From the NCBI GenBank assembly GCA_002786065.1, contig NHNY01000028.1, forward strand, positions 248,001 through 312,000: DNA of 64,000 nucleotides. Direction: 5' to 3'. The stretch comes from Microcyclospora pomicola (lineage: Eukaryota > Ascomycota > Dothideomycetes > Capnodiales). Position 1 is the stretch's first letter. Every line of letters starts with the position of its first letter. Position numbers and translations under genes: made by a program. Below the pieces are notes generated by a model. The model was not told the DNA's origin and made no database searches. It saw only the letters and a program-made list of their open reading frames with translations. This document shows positions 9,942-21,885 of this stretch, in pieces.

Positions 9942-12862
9942 CTATGCATTCTGCAGACTTTGGACGTCGCGACTCTGTCGTAGTTGCTCGAGAGCTTCCT
10001 TGTAGCTTTCTAGCTCCTGCCGCCTTTCAGTCTCAGCCGCTTCAAGCATGCGTAATCGCTTGTCTTTCTCTTCGTTCTCGGCACGCAGACGCTTGAGCTG
10101 GTGTTGCAGACCTTCAATGTCACTGTCGGCCATCTCCATCGAGTCATCAGCCGGTCGCTTCCGTTTCTCGAATTGGAGAGCATCGACCAAATCGTCTGGT
10201 CCGACCATGCCAGAGTTGTCTGGAGGAGCAGGGCAATGAGCACCCTCGTTAACGCTGTGCAGGGCATCCAGATTGGCCTGAATCGAGGCATCGGGAGACT
10301 GGATGTTCTGGCCCTTATTTTCGTGCACACGGCGCATATGTTCGAGCAGATTTTCCTTCCGCGTGAAGCCTTTGCCGGAATGTCGCTTGCAGTCTGGGAT
10401 TGGACAGATGAGCTGCTCCTTGGGACCGCCATGCTTGTTATGCACTTCACGCTCGTGTCGAAGCAGTCCTCCAGAATAAGTGAAGCCTTGAAGTTTGGCG
10501 CAGAGTGGATCTGGACAGCGATATGGTCTGTCATGCTTGTCCATGTGTTTACTGGAACGGTCGTTAGCATTGCCATATCAGAAATGAAGGCGAAAGATGA
10601 TGCTTACCTCCACTCACACTTACGATCGAAAGTCAGAGCGCTGCACTCATTTGAGTAATTGCAACAATATTTGCCCTCGGAGTTAGTTGGCGGGTCGTTG
10701 CGTTTATGTGATCGTGATCCACCTCGAGGCGAACCCTGCTCTGCCGCAGGTGAGGGTCCTTCTTGTGCTGAGCCCACCGAGACAGCTCGACTGCGTGGAT
10801 GCTCTACAATGTGCATCTGCGATTTGCCATCCTGGGACATCTGCCCGAAAGACCGCTTCCGTTCATTTACAATGTCATGCACTAGCTGACTTATGCCTTG
10901 ATCGACAGTGTGGTTGTGAGGCTGCGGACTAAGCGGCGTCCCAGGCGCATGATGGAGAGGACCAGCAATTTCCATTTTGGACGGAGGGTGCGCTGGATGC
11001 GGAGTTAGGTTGGCGTAGTTGTAATTGTTGCAAGTTGGGTAGTAGTCAGGTGCAAATGCCTCGTCGCTGTGGTAGGGCGATGATGTTGATGAGATGGCGG
11101 TCGTAGCAGAGAGAAGAGTGTTGTCCTGAGGCTGCAAGAATGGAGATAAATCTGCGGTCTGCACCCGAATCTGTGGTGTCCCGGGTGGCAAATAGCGGGA
11201 AGCGCCGGCCCAAGCGATGGGTCTGTCAGGTGATGCCTGATAACCCAAGTCCAAGCCTCCAGGCACGCGGAATTCTTCCTGAGGCAGCCAATGAAAGTCG
11301 TCCTGGGCGGTGGCAGTGCGGAGTGACGTGTAGATCGGGCCTGAGCCACTATGCGAAATGTCCGAGCCTGCGTTATGATTAGCAACTATTCATACCATGC
11401 TGTAGGCATTTATCTATATGCCTGGACGCAAGCGAGTGACTCACCTTGATACTGAGGCGTGTTGGTCGCGGACACCGCTGGTGCGTGTGGGTGAGTGAGG
11501 TATTGCGGCCCAGCCCGGTTTGCCACGTGATTGGGAGCGAGTCCCACTCGTCCTTGCGCGCGGGTGTCGACACCTCCGTTAATGTTGCCGCCTGTTGCTG
11601 CACATACACATGTTAGCTGACATGTCGTGGCATACGCGCAAGACTCACGGGCGGAGTCATGCCGATGACGCCGTGATGGTGTGGACGTCTCCAGATCTGC
11701 GCTCAGGCGGCACAGCATAAGACCATCAGAGAGGCCCCATCGGCATGACCCTATCAGTCGCCGGTTACAATCCCACCGAATTGAAGGAAACACGCTCACC
11801 TGGTCGTCCGGCCACCCGTTGTCCTTGCAGTTCGTGCAGGTATTGCTCCGCCATCTCGAGGTTTGCGAAAGGCACAATGATATCGCCGTTGGCATCGACT
11901 ATGTTGCCGTGCAGGTCCAATCGATAGACCGCGGGGTCAAAGAACATCCAACAAACGCCCCAGATGACAGCCAGTGAGGGTCGAATGCTCCACGGCCATG
12001 TGGTACTCAACGGGTGGCGTGCGTCCGGAAACTCAAAGAACCAGTCGATCCACTGCTTTTTCCGATCTTTTTGCGATTCAATCAGGTGCTTATGCTCGAA
12101 CTCGACAGATCGACGTATCAAGAGCTTCAGGAGTTGATGGTAGAGGCTAAGCAGCAGATGGTACAGATTGGCGATATACGTCTCGTTCGCGTCGAGTATT
12201 TCGTTCCCTTCGCAGAGCGTGCGCACGCGCTTACCGTGCTTTGTACGATTGAAAGTCTCGAGAAGATCTCTCGTGACGACGACCAGCTGTGCAAGCTGAC
12301 CGAGTGATACAGGCTGGAGGTCGAATTCGGCGTCACGCTTGAGGAATAGTGTGTCACTCTTTGCGATAGTCCTGAGTCGACGTGATTTTGATCGTGAATG
12401 TTTGTCTATCAGATCGAGAGAGCTAGGTCGGGCGTCAGTCACCGAATCTCTTCAAGTGTAAGTCTTTCGAAGGCCATACCGTTCAGCCTCGACGAAAGTT
12501 ATTGGCTTCTGCAGATCATCAATGGTAGAGACCCCCTTGGGACCGCGACGGCGCGTTATTCGCCTTCTGTTATTGCGTGAAGACCTTCGGCCTAGATACC
12601 TGTCGATCTCCTCATAAGCTTCAAGCTCAAGGGATTGGCACGACTGCTGTTTTGTCCTGGCACGCCGCTTGCTTGCCAAGGGGGCAGCCAAGCGATCGCG
12701 GGAATGGGCTCGCTTGCACAACGAGTGCACAATCTGCAAGACCTTCAACGCAACGAAGAAGCTGGGAGCAGAAGCGGTATTAGACGAAGAAGATCGAAGC
12801 GAGGAAGGGGGAGGATCGTCGAACAATGGCGACGTCTGCCATAGACGAGATAGAGAAGCCAT
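9942..12862 (-). CDS. C2H2 zinc-finger transcription factor with a large unrecognised N-terminal domain and C-terminal coiled coil
   Basis: My model has six exons, 12862-12480, 12422-11800, 11696-11649, 11597-11445, 11367-10608 and 10551-9942, giving 858 residues with phase kept throughout. Residues 1-335 are an arginine-rich then helical region (YEEIDRYLG, LYHLLLSLYHQLLKLLIRR, DWFFEFPDARHPL, VPFANLEMAEQYLHEL) that I cannot assign. The middle is low-complexity, rich in Pro, Ser and Asn. Finger 1 spans the last intron: CEW|SKHMDKH preceded by C-N-Y-S-N-E-C. Finger 2 is YRCPDPLC..H-E-R-E-V-H and finger 3 CPIPDC..H-M-R-R-V-H. A heptad-like coiled coil (about 780-850) closes the protein, which suggests dimerisation. 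The fingers match a Pezizomycotina family with CEW-x-x-HMDKHxRPYxC. Exon 3 is least certain: an acceptor ending at 11748 (gatag) would also keep the frame but adds a Cys/Trp-rich stretch. The locus may instead be two genes, with a break near 11,765. Confidence 0.7.
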
Positions 12863-13846
12863 TGTGGGGTGTCGTCGCTGTTCGACCACGGGCGGATCAA
12901 CGTCGAGGTAAATGGAATCTCTGCTACGTTTCCTTCGTAAGGCATTGCAGGGGATACAGCGTGGCGAAGCTACGGGCTATGTATGCAAGCTACCTGTATC
13001 ATGGCCTGGTGGGACATTCAGCTCGTGCCTGAACTTTTCCACCTCCTTGACCGGTTTGGTGGGCTGAGCTCAATGGGGGACGCCCGGTAGGCACTCGCGC
13101 GCCAGGTACACAATGTTGCCACGATATGCCTGAACAATACGTCCCTAAGGCATCTGTACGTCGTACGCTGGGGACGCCAGTCACGCAGCCATGTCGGACT
13201 GTACTGCTCCCTCGACCAGAAAACGAGCTGTTGTCGTTGCCGTCCAATGAAGACACCCCGCGCCGGGGATTTGAGGCGGAGGCTGTGCTCTGCCCGCGCC
13301 CACTTCACCTCACTTCCTCCCCAACCCTTTTCCCATATATCCCTCACACCATACACTGTGCTGTCACTTCGTTCGCCGACCAGTATCGTACACAGAGAGC
13401 GTTGAAAAGCATTCTTTACTTGCATGATTCCCGTCATTGCGACGCCGCGGTGCACATGCAGTGGGCGTCATGGCCCTGGCGTTATGCCGTGCGTGCTGCT
13501 GGTCGTTTCTTGACGATTGGTTTTCTGCGCGTCCGATGGATGCTGGATGTTCGTACATGTGGCTCCCAGGCAGCCTTCGAGGTGAGTCATGAGAAGGCTG
13601 AGGGATGCATTATGTGTTGGGGAGATGCAGTCTGCACGACGTGTAACTGCCCTTGTCCCCCGGAGGCCCTCGCAGACTACGTAGCCTTAGACATGTCTTC
13701 ATGAGACGCAACCGCCGGATAGAGACACATGACATTCCCCATAGACCCTCCTCTTGCATAGACATTGCGGTCAATGGAGTGCTGTACGATTTGAGCGATG
13801 CTGTTCTAGGTATAGTACTGAACGACTACTTTTACCACACTCATTG
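12863..13846. other. Intergenic: C2H2 regulator promoter and Bzz1 3' flank
   Basis: No gene is supported. Both strands hold fairly long open frames (for example 13126-13704), but they overlap each other, lack motifs and have Cys/Trp-rich composition unlike real proteins. A pyrimidine-rich, C-rich tract around 13300-13360 looks like promoter-type composition. Confidence 0.5.
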
Positions 13847-16148
13847 CTATACATCCTTCACCCAGCTGGCAGGTACAACACCTTTACCTGCCCGACTTTC
13901 CACTTCCACCCATCCATCGCCGTTGTCGGGGCTGATCAGGATCATCCGCTCGCCATCTGCCATGCTCGTCTCACCCTCTGCGTTGGCGTCGTAGGCATAG
14001 AGTGCTTCGACATGCTTGATTTTCTTGGCTCCTCGTCGGGGAGCCACGGCAGGACCTTGCTTCTTCATCTTGATGGACGGAGTATCCTCCGAGCCCGCAA
14101 GTGATACCGTCGACGCAGATGCAGCGGTAGATATCGGTCGGCTGTCCTTGGACGGTGGGGGAGGAGCCAGGAGCTCGGTGTATGCAGCAGGCACAAGACC
14201 TGCAGATGCGCCGAAAGATGACGGTTTGATCTTGATCCATCCTGACCCATCATCAGGCTCGAGGAGAGCAAATTCTTGACCCTCCGTAATCGAGAGCTCG
14301 CCATCGCCGTTGGCTTGGTAAGCATAAAGCATACGCCCTTTCTGCTCGGCTACCTCGTCATCTGTCCTATACGCAGCGGGAGGCGGCGCCATGACCCGAG
14401 GTCGATTGGAGCCAGAATTACGCGCGCCACCATCTGCAACCTCGTGAGTCTTGACCGTAGTACCAGAGACGCTGCGGCCTGCGCTGGCAGCGTAGCCGGA
14501 TGAGAGGGTGTTCATCGACCCTGCAGTGTCACTGCGATGCAGAGGTGAATGTCCGTTCTCAGCCGAGCCGTTGTTGGTGGGTGGAGGAGCTGCTAACAGA
14601 GCAGAAGCTGCAGCTTGTCTTTCTGCTTTCATAGATTTCTTCTGTTCCTTGGTGAGCTCTCCAGGGCAATCGGCCGGCACTTTAAGCTCGCATTTGGTAT
14701 GACACGTGAATCCGCAGTCTTCACAATGCAGGCCTTTCGCACTAAGACCCCATATTCGATCGCCACAAAAGTCGCAGTTCGTAGGCAGACGGAAGGTTTC
14801 GTTCTTGAATTTGTGATTCTGCGCACCCAGAGATACATCTCCAACAGCTGAGGTTATAGTGCTGACTTCCACTTCTGCTGTCGTCTTCTTTCTTTCAGCC
14901 TCATGCAGCGCTTCTTGATGTATGAATTGCGCTCGGACAATCTCCACCTCGTCCCTTTTGTCCTTTCCATCTCGGATCGCTTGCCGGACTCGCTTTGCCC
15001 CTTCGACTTCTCTTCGCTTCACATCACATTCCCGTCGTAACTCGCCCAATGAAGACTTGGACTTCACAAGAATATTCATGAGAAACGTCTTACTCGCTGG
15101 ATCAGACGCCATAACATCATCGTCCAACCAGACTGGCGACGGTTCAAAAACAAAGTCCATTGGATCTTGCCATGGACTGGCGTTGTGTCGGACAAACATC
15201 ATGCTGTCGAGAACTGGTGTGTTTCGTGGTATCTCGGATGCCAAGTGTTCTAGAAGTTGTGTTGACCTGCTGAGCATTTGAGTTTCCAGTGTGGCGGCCA
15301 TCGACCACAGATTATTGACGGTGGAAGTCTTAGCCTCAGACAGTGCTTGGAGTGACTATGGCCATATTCTGTCAGTGTTACGTGCTTTGAGCGATGACAG
15401 GCATCGAGTCACGTACGTCGAGGAGCTCCGGAACATACTCGTGGTAGTACTTCTCCTTTTGCTTATTGGTGACATTGATCGAAATCAGGTATGTATTCTA
15501 CTGATTGTCAGCACCAGACTCACTCCCACGCTCACCACCACAATATACCTTGGAGTTCCGCATATCGCTCTGCTGTTGTTGATATGCGCCCTGCGCTTTA
15601 TTCTTGCCATGATCATAACTGCCCTCAATCTTCTTTCTCCGGTTCTCCACCTCTTGACATACGCTATCGTATTTGCCCTTCGTCTTCCTCAGCTCCCCGT
15701 ATGTGCCATCCCGCTCCTTCTCCAGCTTGTTGGCGTACTCGACATGTTGCTTTCGCAAATCCTCATATCGATTTGCTAGATGCTTCACAGGTTCCGCTAC
15801 ATTGCTGATCATCTGTGTCGCAAAACGATCATGTTCGGCAGCACGCGATTCAAGTGTCGTCAGCTGGACGGTCCATGTGGTCATCGAAGCACTCTCCAAG
15901 GACCCGGGTGTGACTGTGGGTGTATCCCCTACACTTAGAGATGTGCTTTTCTTGGCCTTCTTTTCGAAGTACTTCTTCGCAAGCGCACTGAGCTTCTGGC
16001 TGTACTCTTTCTCCACAGCACTTCTCTCGCGATAAAACTGCTCAATATCACCCAGGAATTGAATGCCATTGGAGATCCATTGATTGACCGGCTTGAAGCC
16101 GTCTTTCAACTCCTGGCCGAAGTTCGGCGCAAGATCTACTTCGGCCAT
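13847..16148 (-). CDS. BZZ1: F-BAR, C1 and double SH3 protein Bzz1 (endocytic actin patch)
   Basis: Three exons, 16148-15549, 15497-15417 and 15355-13847, give 729 residues. The F-BAR domain occupies roughly residues 1-270: MAEVDLAPNFGQELKDGF, an RSAVEKEYSQKL helix, and NTYLISINVTNKQKEKYY encoded by the small second exon. A C1 domain (about 408-458) has HKF-x11-CDFC-x12-HCEDCGFTCHTKCE, a zinc-binding pattern. Two SH3 domains follow: about 570-625 (LYAYQANGDGELSI) and 674-729 (LYAYDANAEGETSM), each ending in a W-x-x-x and P-x-x-[YW] element. Bzz1 binds curved membrane and recruits the Las17/WASP actin machinery during endocytosis. Length and domain order match the family exactly. It is divergently oriented with Dbp5, sharing a 460-nt intergenic region. 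Confidence 0.96.
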
Positions 16149-16609
16149 GATAGAGCTGGCAGAAACACGCGATCAAGACAGGAGAACCAGGCGATACATG
16201 TGTATGGGCGAGACATCAGCTAAGCGTATCACTTGTCTGCATGGTGGGGTTGAGGATGAATTGCACATATACCCACATCACGAGCATCGCTTCTTGTACG
16301 AGTCAGCGGGGTTTGGCGGAAGCGTCGTGTGGCGCAGCTTGTAGGATTATGTCAGCATTCGCGACTCGAGCTGCCCCTCGTTAGAGCTTCGGCCTCACTC
16401 AAAAGTTCCCTGGTAATGTCACAAGAAGTGAAATTCGCAAGAATCATCACGGTCACCTAACAACGCGACCAGCACCACCGTCTCTCTAGCTGGTCTACGC
16501 ACTATCCTCATTGCTGATTACCTTACACATCGGCCACGGTCACTACAAACACATAGCGCATGCGCCTCGTCCACTCGAACACAACATCATAACCACTTCT
16601 AGTGACACG
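16149..16609. promoter_or_regulatory. Shared divergent promoter of BZZ1 and DBP5
   Basis: These 461 nt separate the two start codons of divergently oriented genes, so both promoters must lie here. I see no clear TATA box or coding frame. Confidence 0.6.
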
Positions 16610-18142
16610 ATGGCTGATGCAAAGCAAGCAGCTCCGGCAGACAGTACCAACGCCTCGACTGGCAAATTTGATTGGGCGGATGATGCCACTACCCCAGTGA
16701 AGGAGTCCTCAGCACAATTGGGGGATGCAAAGAAGCAAGACACAACGAGCGACTTGAGCCAGGCGCAGATGGATGGCGCCACGACCTTGTTGGGGGGATC
16801 AGATGGACTCGATGAACCAGCATTCGATGTTAAGGTCACGCTCAGTGATCTGCAAGAAGATCCCGAGAACCCACTCTATTCTGTCAAGACGTTCGATGAG
16901 CTGAAGTTGTGAGTTTGTCTGTGAACTTTTCCGCATATCGCTACTTGCTGACCACAAATTAGGCGTGATGAGTTACTGCGTGGTGTTCACGCCATGGGGT
17001 TCGAGAAGCCGTCCAAGATCCAAGAACGTGCGCTCCCCCTACTCCTCAAGGACCCGCCTCAAAACTTCATCGGCCAGTCGCAATCAGGTACTGGCAAGAC
17101 AGCAGCTTTCGTCCTCAACATGCTTTCGCGGGTCGACTTGACCAATACTTCACCACAATGCATTGTGCTCGCGCCGACCCGTGAGCTGGCGAAACAAATC
17201 GCTGGTGTAGCCACCATCATGGGCATCTTCCTAGCGGAGAAGGGCCTCAAGATCGCGGAAGCCATACCAGACGCAAGCAAACGTGATCGGACAGTAGACG
17301 GGCAGATCATCGTTGGCACTCCAGGCACAGTCATCGATCTGATCAGACGGAGGCAGCTGGATACCAAAGTCGTTAAGGTTCTGACTCTCGACGAGGCTGA
17401 TAACATGCTTGATATTCAAGGCATGGGAGATCAGTGTAAGAAGGTCCGATCTCAACTTCGTGCCCTCACACAGATCGTTCTTTTCTCCGCCACATTCCCA
17501 CAAGAAGTCCTTCACTTTGCGTCAATCTTCGCACCAAAATCGAACACGCTCACCTTGGAAGTTGAGAGCCTCACTGTCAAGGGCATCAAGCAAATGTACC
17601 TGGATTGCAACTCCGATGAAGACAAATACAATGCATTGGTCAAATTCTACGGCTTAATGACCATCGCTTCCTCCATCATCTTTGTGCGTCGCCGCGAGAC
17701 TGCTACTGAGATCGATCGCCGCATGACGGCAGAGGGTCACAAAGTTGCTTCACTTACTGGTGCGCTCGACGGAGCAGACCGCGATGCCGTTTTCAACCGC
17801 TTCCGTGACGGTGAAGCTAAGGTGTTGATCACAACGAATGTCCTTGCCCGTGGTATCGATGTCAAGACCGTCACCATGGTCGTCAACTACGACATTCCGG
17901 AGACCGCCGATCGCAAGCCAGACTTCGAGACTTACCTGCACAGAATCGGACGTACGGGAAGATTTGGGCGCACTGGCGCCGCACTCAGTTTCGTGCATGA
18001 TGAGCGCAGCTGGACCAATTTGATGAGCATTTGCAAGCACTTTTCTGTGGAGCCGACCAAGCTTGACACCTCTGACTGGGACAACGTGGAGAAAATGCTG
18101 AAAGCGGTCATGAAGAACTCGAGGAACGCTGTTGCTCAGTAG
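16610..18142 (+). CDS. DBP5: DEAD-box ATP-dependent RNA helicase Dbp5 (mRNA export)
   Basis: Two exons, 16610-16908 and 16963-18142, with a 54-nt intron, encode 492 residues. The helicase motifs are all present: Q motif [14 protein letters not shown] (about 112-125), motif I SQSGTGKT (139-146), Ia PTRELAKQ, Ib GTPGT, II DEAD, III SAT, V RGIDV and [13 protein letters not shown]. The N-terminal extension with [29 protein letters not shown] is typical of Dbp5/DDX19 and contains the autoinhibitory helix region. Dbp5 remodels mRNPs at the cytoplasmic face of the nuclear pore, activated by Gle1 and InsP6, and also acts in translation termination. I chose the ATG at 16610 (MADAKQAAP) because an upstream in-frame start would add residues unlike the family. 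Another pore component, Nup192, lies in the same window but far away. Confidence 0.97.
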
Positions 18143-18453
18143 ATCGTGACATGTTTTCCGCAGTGCCTCACGCTTTGCACCTGTATAGTGGGATGTGGAT
18201 CGCTCAGAGCTCGAAAGCGCATGAAGGGCCGAAAAGCATAATGGCGCATTAAGGCGCATCAAGGCGCATGGGAGGAGAAAGATACCACTTGGGCCGCAGA
18301 AAATCAGTTGCGACCTGGACCTTCATCAAAAGAGATCAGGCCACGAAAGGTGGAGCGAAAGCATGCTGTATGTAGTGAGCCCACAGCTCGCCAGCGATGT
18401 ATCATGAAAATTGCAACGCATTCCAGCAGCTCGAAGTGTATCCCAGTGATGTG
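18143..18453. other. Convergent 3' flanks of DBP5 and KTI12
   Basis: This 311-nt region lies between two stop codons and must hold both transcript ends. It contains the 10-nt tandem repeat and no coding frame of note. Confidence 0.6.
18243..18272 (+). repeat. Three-copy 10-nt tandem repeat in the DBP5 3' flank
   Basis: GGCGCATTAA, GGCGCATCAA and GGCGCATGGG follow each other with a strict 10-nt period, about 100 nt after the DBP5 stop. A related GCGCATGAAG lies upstream near 18218. It may be a transcript 3'-end element or simple slippage. Confidence 0.6.
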
Positions 18454-19395
18454 TCATGTCTGAAAAGCATCGTTGAGGTAATCTACGAACAGTTCTCGTA
18501 CCCGTGCCTTGCTCAACGTGCTGTGCTGTCTATTCAACGCAATGAACTGCCGTCGTAAGCGCTGCATCTGCGGCAGAGAAGGCGCAGTCATCGGCAACTC
18601 CACCACCTGCTCCGTCCCAGTAACCGCCACCGCGCCCCCGCCCTCTCCAGCATGATCCGCACTCCACTGCGTGATGGCCGCCACAACCTCCGACGTCGTC
18701 TTGTCGAGCTCGTACAGATAGCCCTGCTCGGACGCCGGCTTCAGCACCGTCGCCGCGTTCGGCCGCACCACCTTCGCCTTGCCATCGGAGCCCACCATGG
18801 CCTCCCAGATCTCCGCGCATGGCGGCTGCGCGTCCTCAAACGGCACGACGAACAGCGGCGAATCCCACCGCGTCATCCCGTTCGGCTCCTCGTAGCGGAA
18901 CACCAGGTTCTCGAAGATCTCGTCGCTGTACCCGCCGCCGCTCGTGCGTGCGGCAGCGTTGAGCTCCCGACACCGCGCGGCGGACGTGCCGATGTGCACG
19001 ACGCAGCTGGGCGTCTGCATGGCCTTGGCCTCGCAGTAGAGCTGGTAGCGGAAGCCCTTGATGTAATTCATGCCGTCGGCGACGACGAGGGTGTCCGGGG
19101 CCAGGACGCGCTTGATGGCCGAGGAGAAGGTGGCGCGGGCGTCCTTTTCGGGCCGGGCGGCGGCGTAGACGTCGCGCGACAGGCCGCACGAGTCATCGGA
19201 GATGTGGTGGATCTTCAGCCGCTTGACCTTGGGGTCGGAGGAGGTGGCGATTTGGTTGGTGAAGTAGGTGATGAGTTGTTCGGCGCGCTGGGTCTTGCCA
19301 CTGCTTGGGAAGCCGGAGATGAGGATTAGCTGCGGAGGTTATTAGTTCTACATGTTGCGCAGCTTGTAGGCGGTTTCGAACGGACTCACTGGCAT
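18454..19395 (-). CDS. KTI12: Kti12, Elongator-associated P-loop protein
   Basis: The coding sequence has a six-nucleotide first exon (ATG CCA, 19395-19390), a 60-nt intron (gtgagt..cgcag) and a second exon 19329-18454, giving 293 residues. The join yields MPLILISGFPSSGKT, the invariant Kti12 start with the P-loop GFPSSGKT (residues 8-15). Further landmarks are the ADGMNYIKGFRYQLYCEAK segment (switch region), the CVVHIG strand and the C-terminal LRRQFI-LN helix of the tRNA-binding part. Kti12 is an ATPase that binds tRNA and is needed for Elongator to make mcm5/ncm5 modifications on wobble uridine. Without the tiny exon the protein would lack its first strand and have no start Met before the P-loop, so the exon is well supported. 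The gene is convergent with DBP5. Confidence 0.95.
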
Positions 19396-20714
19396 TTTCG
19401 ATTAAGGAATGTCTCTCGCATGAGGAGATCTTCCATAGATGTAGCTATAATGTCTTGGCATGTGCTGTCGATGTAGTTCTGTCAAAGCCAGTAGGTCACG
19501 TGATCGTCATCGAAGGTCTTTTGGAGGTTCAAGATATGGTGCATCCGAAGGTACCAACATGGTCAGCAAATGATACATCAATGCCATCACAACCCGAAGA
19601 ATCGTCGAGGAAGATTTCGAAGCCTTCAGGACAAGATCAAAACACAACCTAGCGATAAGCGATGTGAAACACCCAGATCGCCACCTCCAGCCAGGAATGC
19701 TATGCACTCCACAAAGTCAAATGCCGTCGATCTTACTACCATATCCCGCGGTCCAGGACTACCCCACATGGCACCCACTGGAAGAACGTACCAGCTATAG
19801 CCGCCGGAAGCGAAAGCTCATGCTCGTGTGGAGTTGCAAGGTTGCATGGCTGGATGGCGCTCACATCCTTGCACGGGATCTTCTACATACATGTTGCAAT
19901 ACAGTTTCGAGAAAATGTACGGGTCACCGGGGCCTAGGCGCCGCGAGTGACCGTACTGGGGAAGTCTAGCTGAGGCGTGGCAGCATGGTATGCAACGTGG
20001 GGGATCTCACTCGGTTAGTGCGCAGAAACAACACGACAAGCGAGCTTCGGTGGCGATCGAGATGAGTTTCCGACTTCCTACCTATGCAGCTCGGTGCGCA
20101 TTCGTCCTTCTGATCTGCCGTGCCTCATCGCTGATGTCGTATCGTCACACGGCCGTAGCCCGGCGATAATAGGGATCCCTCGGCGCATCCTTCGAGCGAC
20201 CCGGCGACGTAATGAGACGCTTGCTTGTGAGCTCAGATGCAACCTCGGCGATATTTCTTTGGGTAGTGCACGACGAGGCTGCCGGTGCTACTTTGGAGAT
20301 ACTTGACTAGTCGTGGAGCGCTCGTGAGGCACAGCGATAGGATTTCTTCTTCTAGGACGTCTCTGCTCGGTACATTTGATCTATCCTTTCGTCGCCACGC
20401 CAGACCATCTACTGGAGGAGAGGTCGGCTACCGAGTCTGCGATTACGAGCAGATTCAAGCCATCGGAAAGAGAAACTTCTTGTGGCAACCACCTTCAGAG
20501 TAGGATACGAAGATCCCTTCCGCAGGACAGTCCATCGCGATCGCAACCCGTCATTCTTGCAGGGTGGCACAAGGTACTCTGGTACCCAGCACGACTGCAT
20601 TAGGAGAGCGCGACGGTCGAACAAATTCTCTTGACCACTGTGATCATCCTCGTGTCTGTTCCCGCACACGAGCATCATACGACAAGAACATCCAACCACC
20701 AATCCTGCACAAAC
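19396..20714. other. Intergenic: KTI12 promoter and upstream region of the next gene
   Basis: This 1.3-kb stretch lies between divergently oriented genes. Its open frames are short, overlapping and without motifs. I see no transposon signature and no RNA gene. Confidence 0.55.
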
Positions 20715-21134
20715 ATGCCGGTCGAAACGCGCTCGCAACGACAAGCATACGCGCATCGTCCTTCATATCCTCAAGTCATGACGAACCAAACACAACACAA
20801 CTCAGCGTCGGCGTCTGCTTTTCAGAGCTCCAACAGCTTAAGCTCAATCACCTCGTCCTCCGGTTCCCAGGCATTGCTGCCACCATCACAACAATACTCC
20901 TCGGCACCCTTGCCGTCGCCATCAGCAGGTCCACACCCCGGACAATATTTTGGGTCCTTGTCACAGCAAGCGCCTCCTCGTCAGCAGCAAGTAACAGGCC
21001 ATGCTCAGGCGAGTGGTCACAGCGGCGCGCCAACCACTACACCGTTTCTCCAGGACTTCAATCTCGTGGCAGAAGCAGCGAAGCGGGCACAGGTAGCATG
21101 CCTAGTAAGAGATTTAGGTGATGTTGGACTCTGA
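20715..21134 (+). CDS. Small conserved fungal protein with a C-terminal VAEAAKRAQ helix
   Basis: A 139-residue frame starting MPVETRSQRQAYAH. The first 105 residues are disordered and rich in Ser, Gln and Pro. The last 30 residues (FLQDFNLVAEAAKRAQ, then a short LVRDLGDVGL ending) look like a conserved amphipathic helix. I recall the pattern NLVAEAAKRAQ...RD from small uncharacterised Pezizomycotina proteins; I cannot name a function. The start at 20715 is preferred to one at 20631 because the upstream extension (MTTVIILVSV) is unlike the rest and follows no conserved pattern. A competing frame at 20564-21121 is longer but has no such motif. No intron is needed. Role unknown; a short C-terminal helix on a disordered chain suggests an adaptor or complex subunit, which is inference. 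Confidence 0.65.
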   Translation: MPVETRSQRQAYAHRPSYPQVMTNQTQHNSASASAFQSSNSLSSITSSSGSQALLPPSQQYSSAPLPSPSAGPHPGQYFGSLSQQAPPRQQQVTGHAQASGHSGAPTTTPFLQDFNLVAEAAKRAQVACLVRDLGDVGL

Positions 21135-21885
21135 GCGATTGAATATCCTGTTAGGCGTGGCGTTAGTGGAGTTGGTTGGTTGGACTCGAGCGATGTTGAC
21201 GGGCTGTGCGCAGCATCCATTCTTCTGGCTATTCTATTCGATTTGTGAGCAGGACCACCGGCGTCATGAGGTGATGCCAACGGGAGGCCATTGACGGACG
21301 GATTGATGATGCAGAGTTAGCGTTTGCAAGAATCATGATCACAAGGCGATCACATTGCCCTCACAGCTGCTTCGTCAATTGTACCTCCTCGTGCGTGTAT
21401 GCGACATCTATGCATGTGCCTGTGCCTTTGATCCGATGACTTGACCTCGTCTTTATATGCTCACGTTGAAAATTTTCAACTAATGAGCCCGCCGTCATGC
21501 GATAATGCCAGATGAGGAAGCCTTGAATACCGTTCATCGCCAACCTTCAATCGCCGTGCTTGAACAATCACACGCCTTCGGTGCCTTCTCGCGCATCGAG
21601 GCATCATCGTCCCGAACAAGCGACGAGATTTAGTTGAGAAGATTTCAGTCCCATTTCATCTCGCGATGTCATCATTCATGGTTGAATCCAGCCGTTCGCC
21701 AAATTAAAGGCTCGTGTCTGCTTACTCACCTCAGGTGGCAAGCCACACACTCTCACACACACCCGGCGGCTGCCGCCCTGACAGCATCTTTCGAGCTGGC
21801 GCGTTGACGATTATTTGCAGCGCCAACCGCACTGCAACCTTTTCCCGTTCACAGCTCGCCCCCGGCATAGCAGCATAGCGTCGAC
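21135..21885. other. Intergenic: SSO1 promoter
   Basis: No gene is supported. The segment contains CT/CA-rich strings just before the syntaxin start (tctcacacacacccgg and nearby), as is common in strongly expressed fungal promoters. Confidence 0.5.

Noticed and set aside
13126-13704. 192-codon rightward frame
   Set aside because: It overlaps open frames on the other strand, has odd Cys/Trp-rich composition and shows no domain; it is probably chance in GC-rich promoter DNA.
20564-21121. Longer frame overlapping the small conserved gene at 20715
   Set aside because: It has no recognisable motif, whereas the competing frame ends in a conserved-looking VAEAAKRAQ helix.
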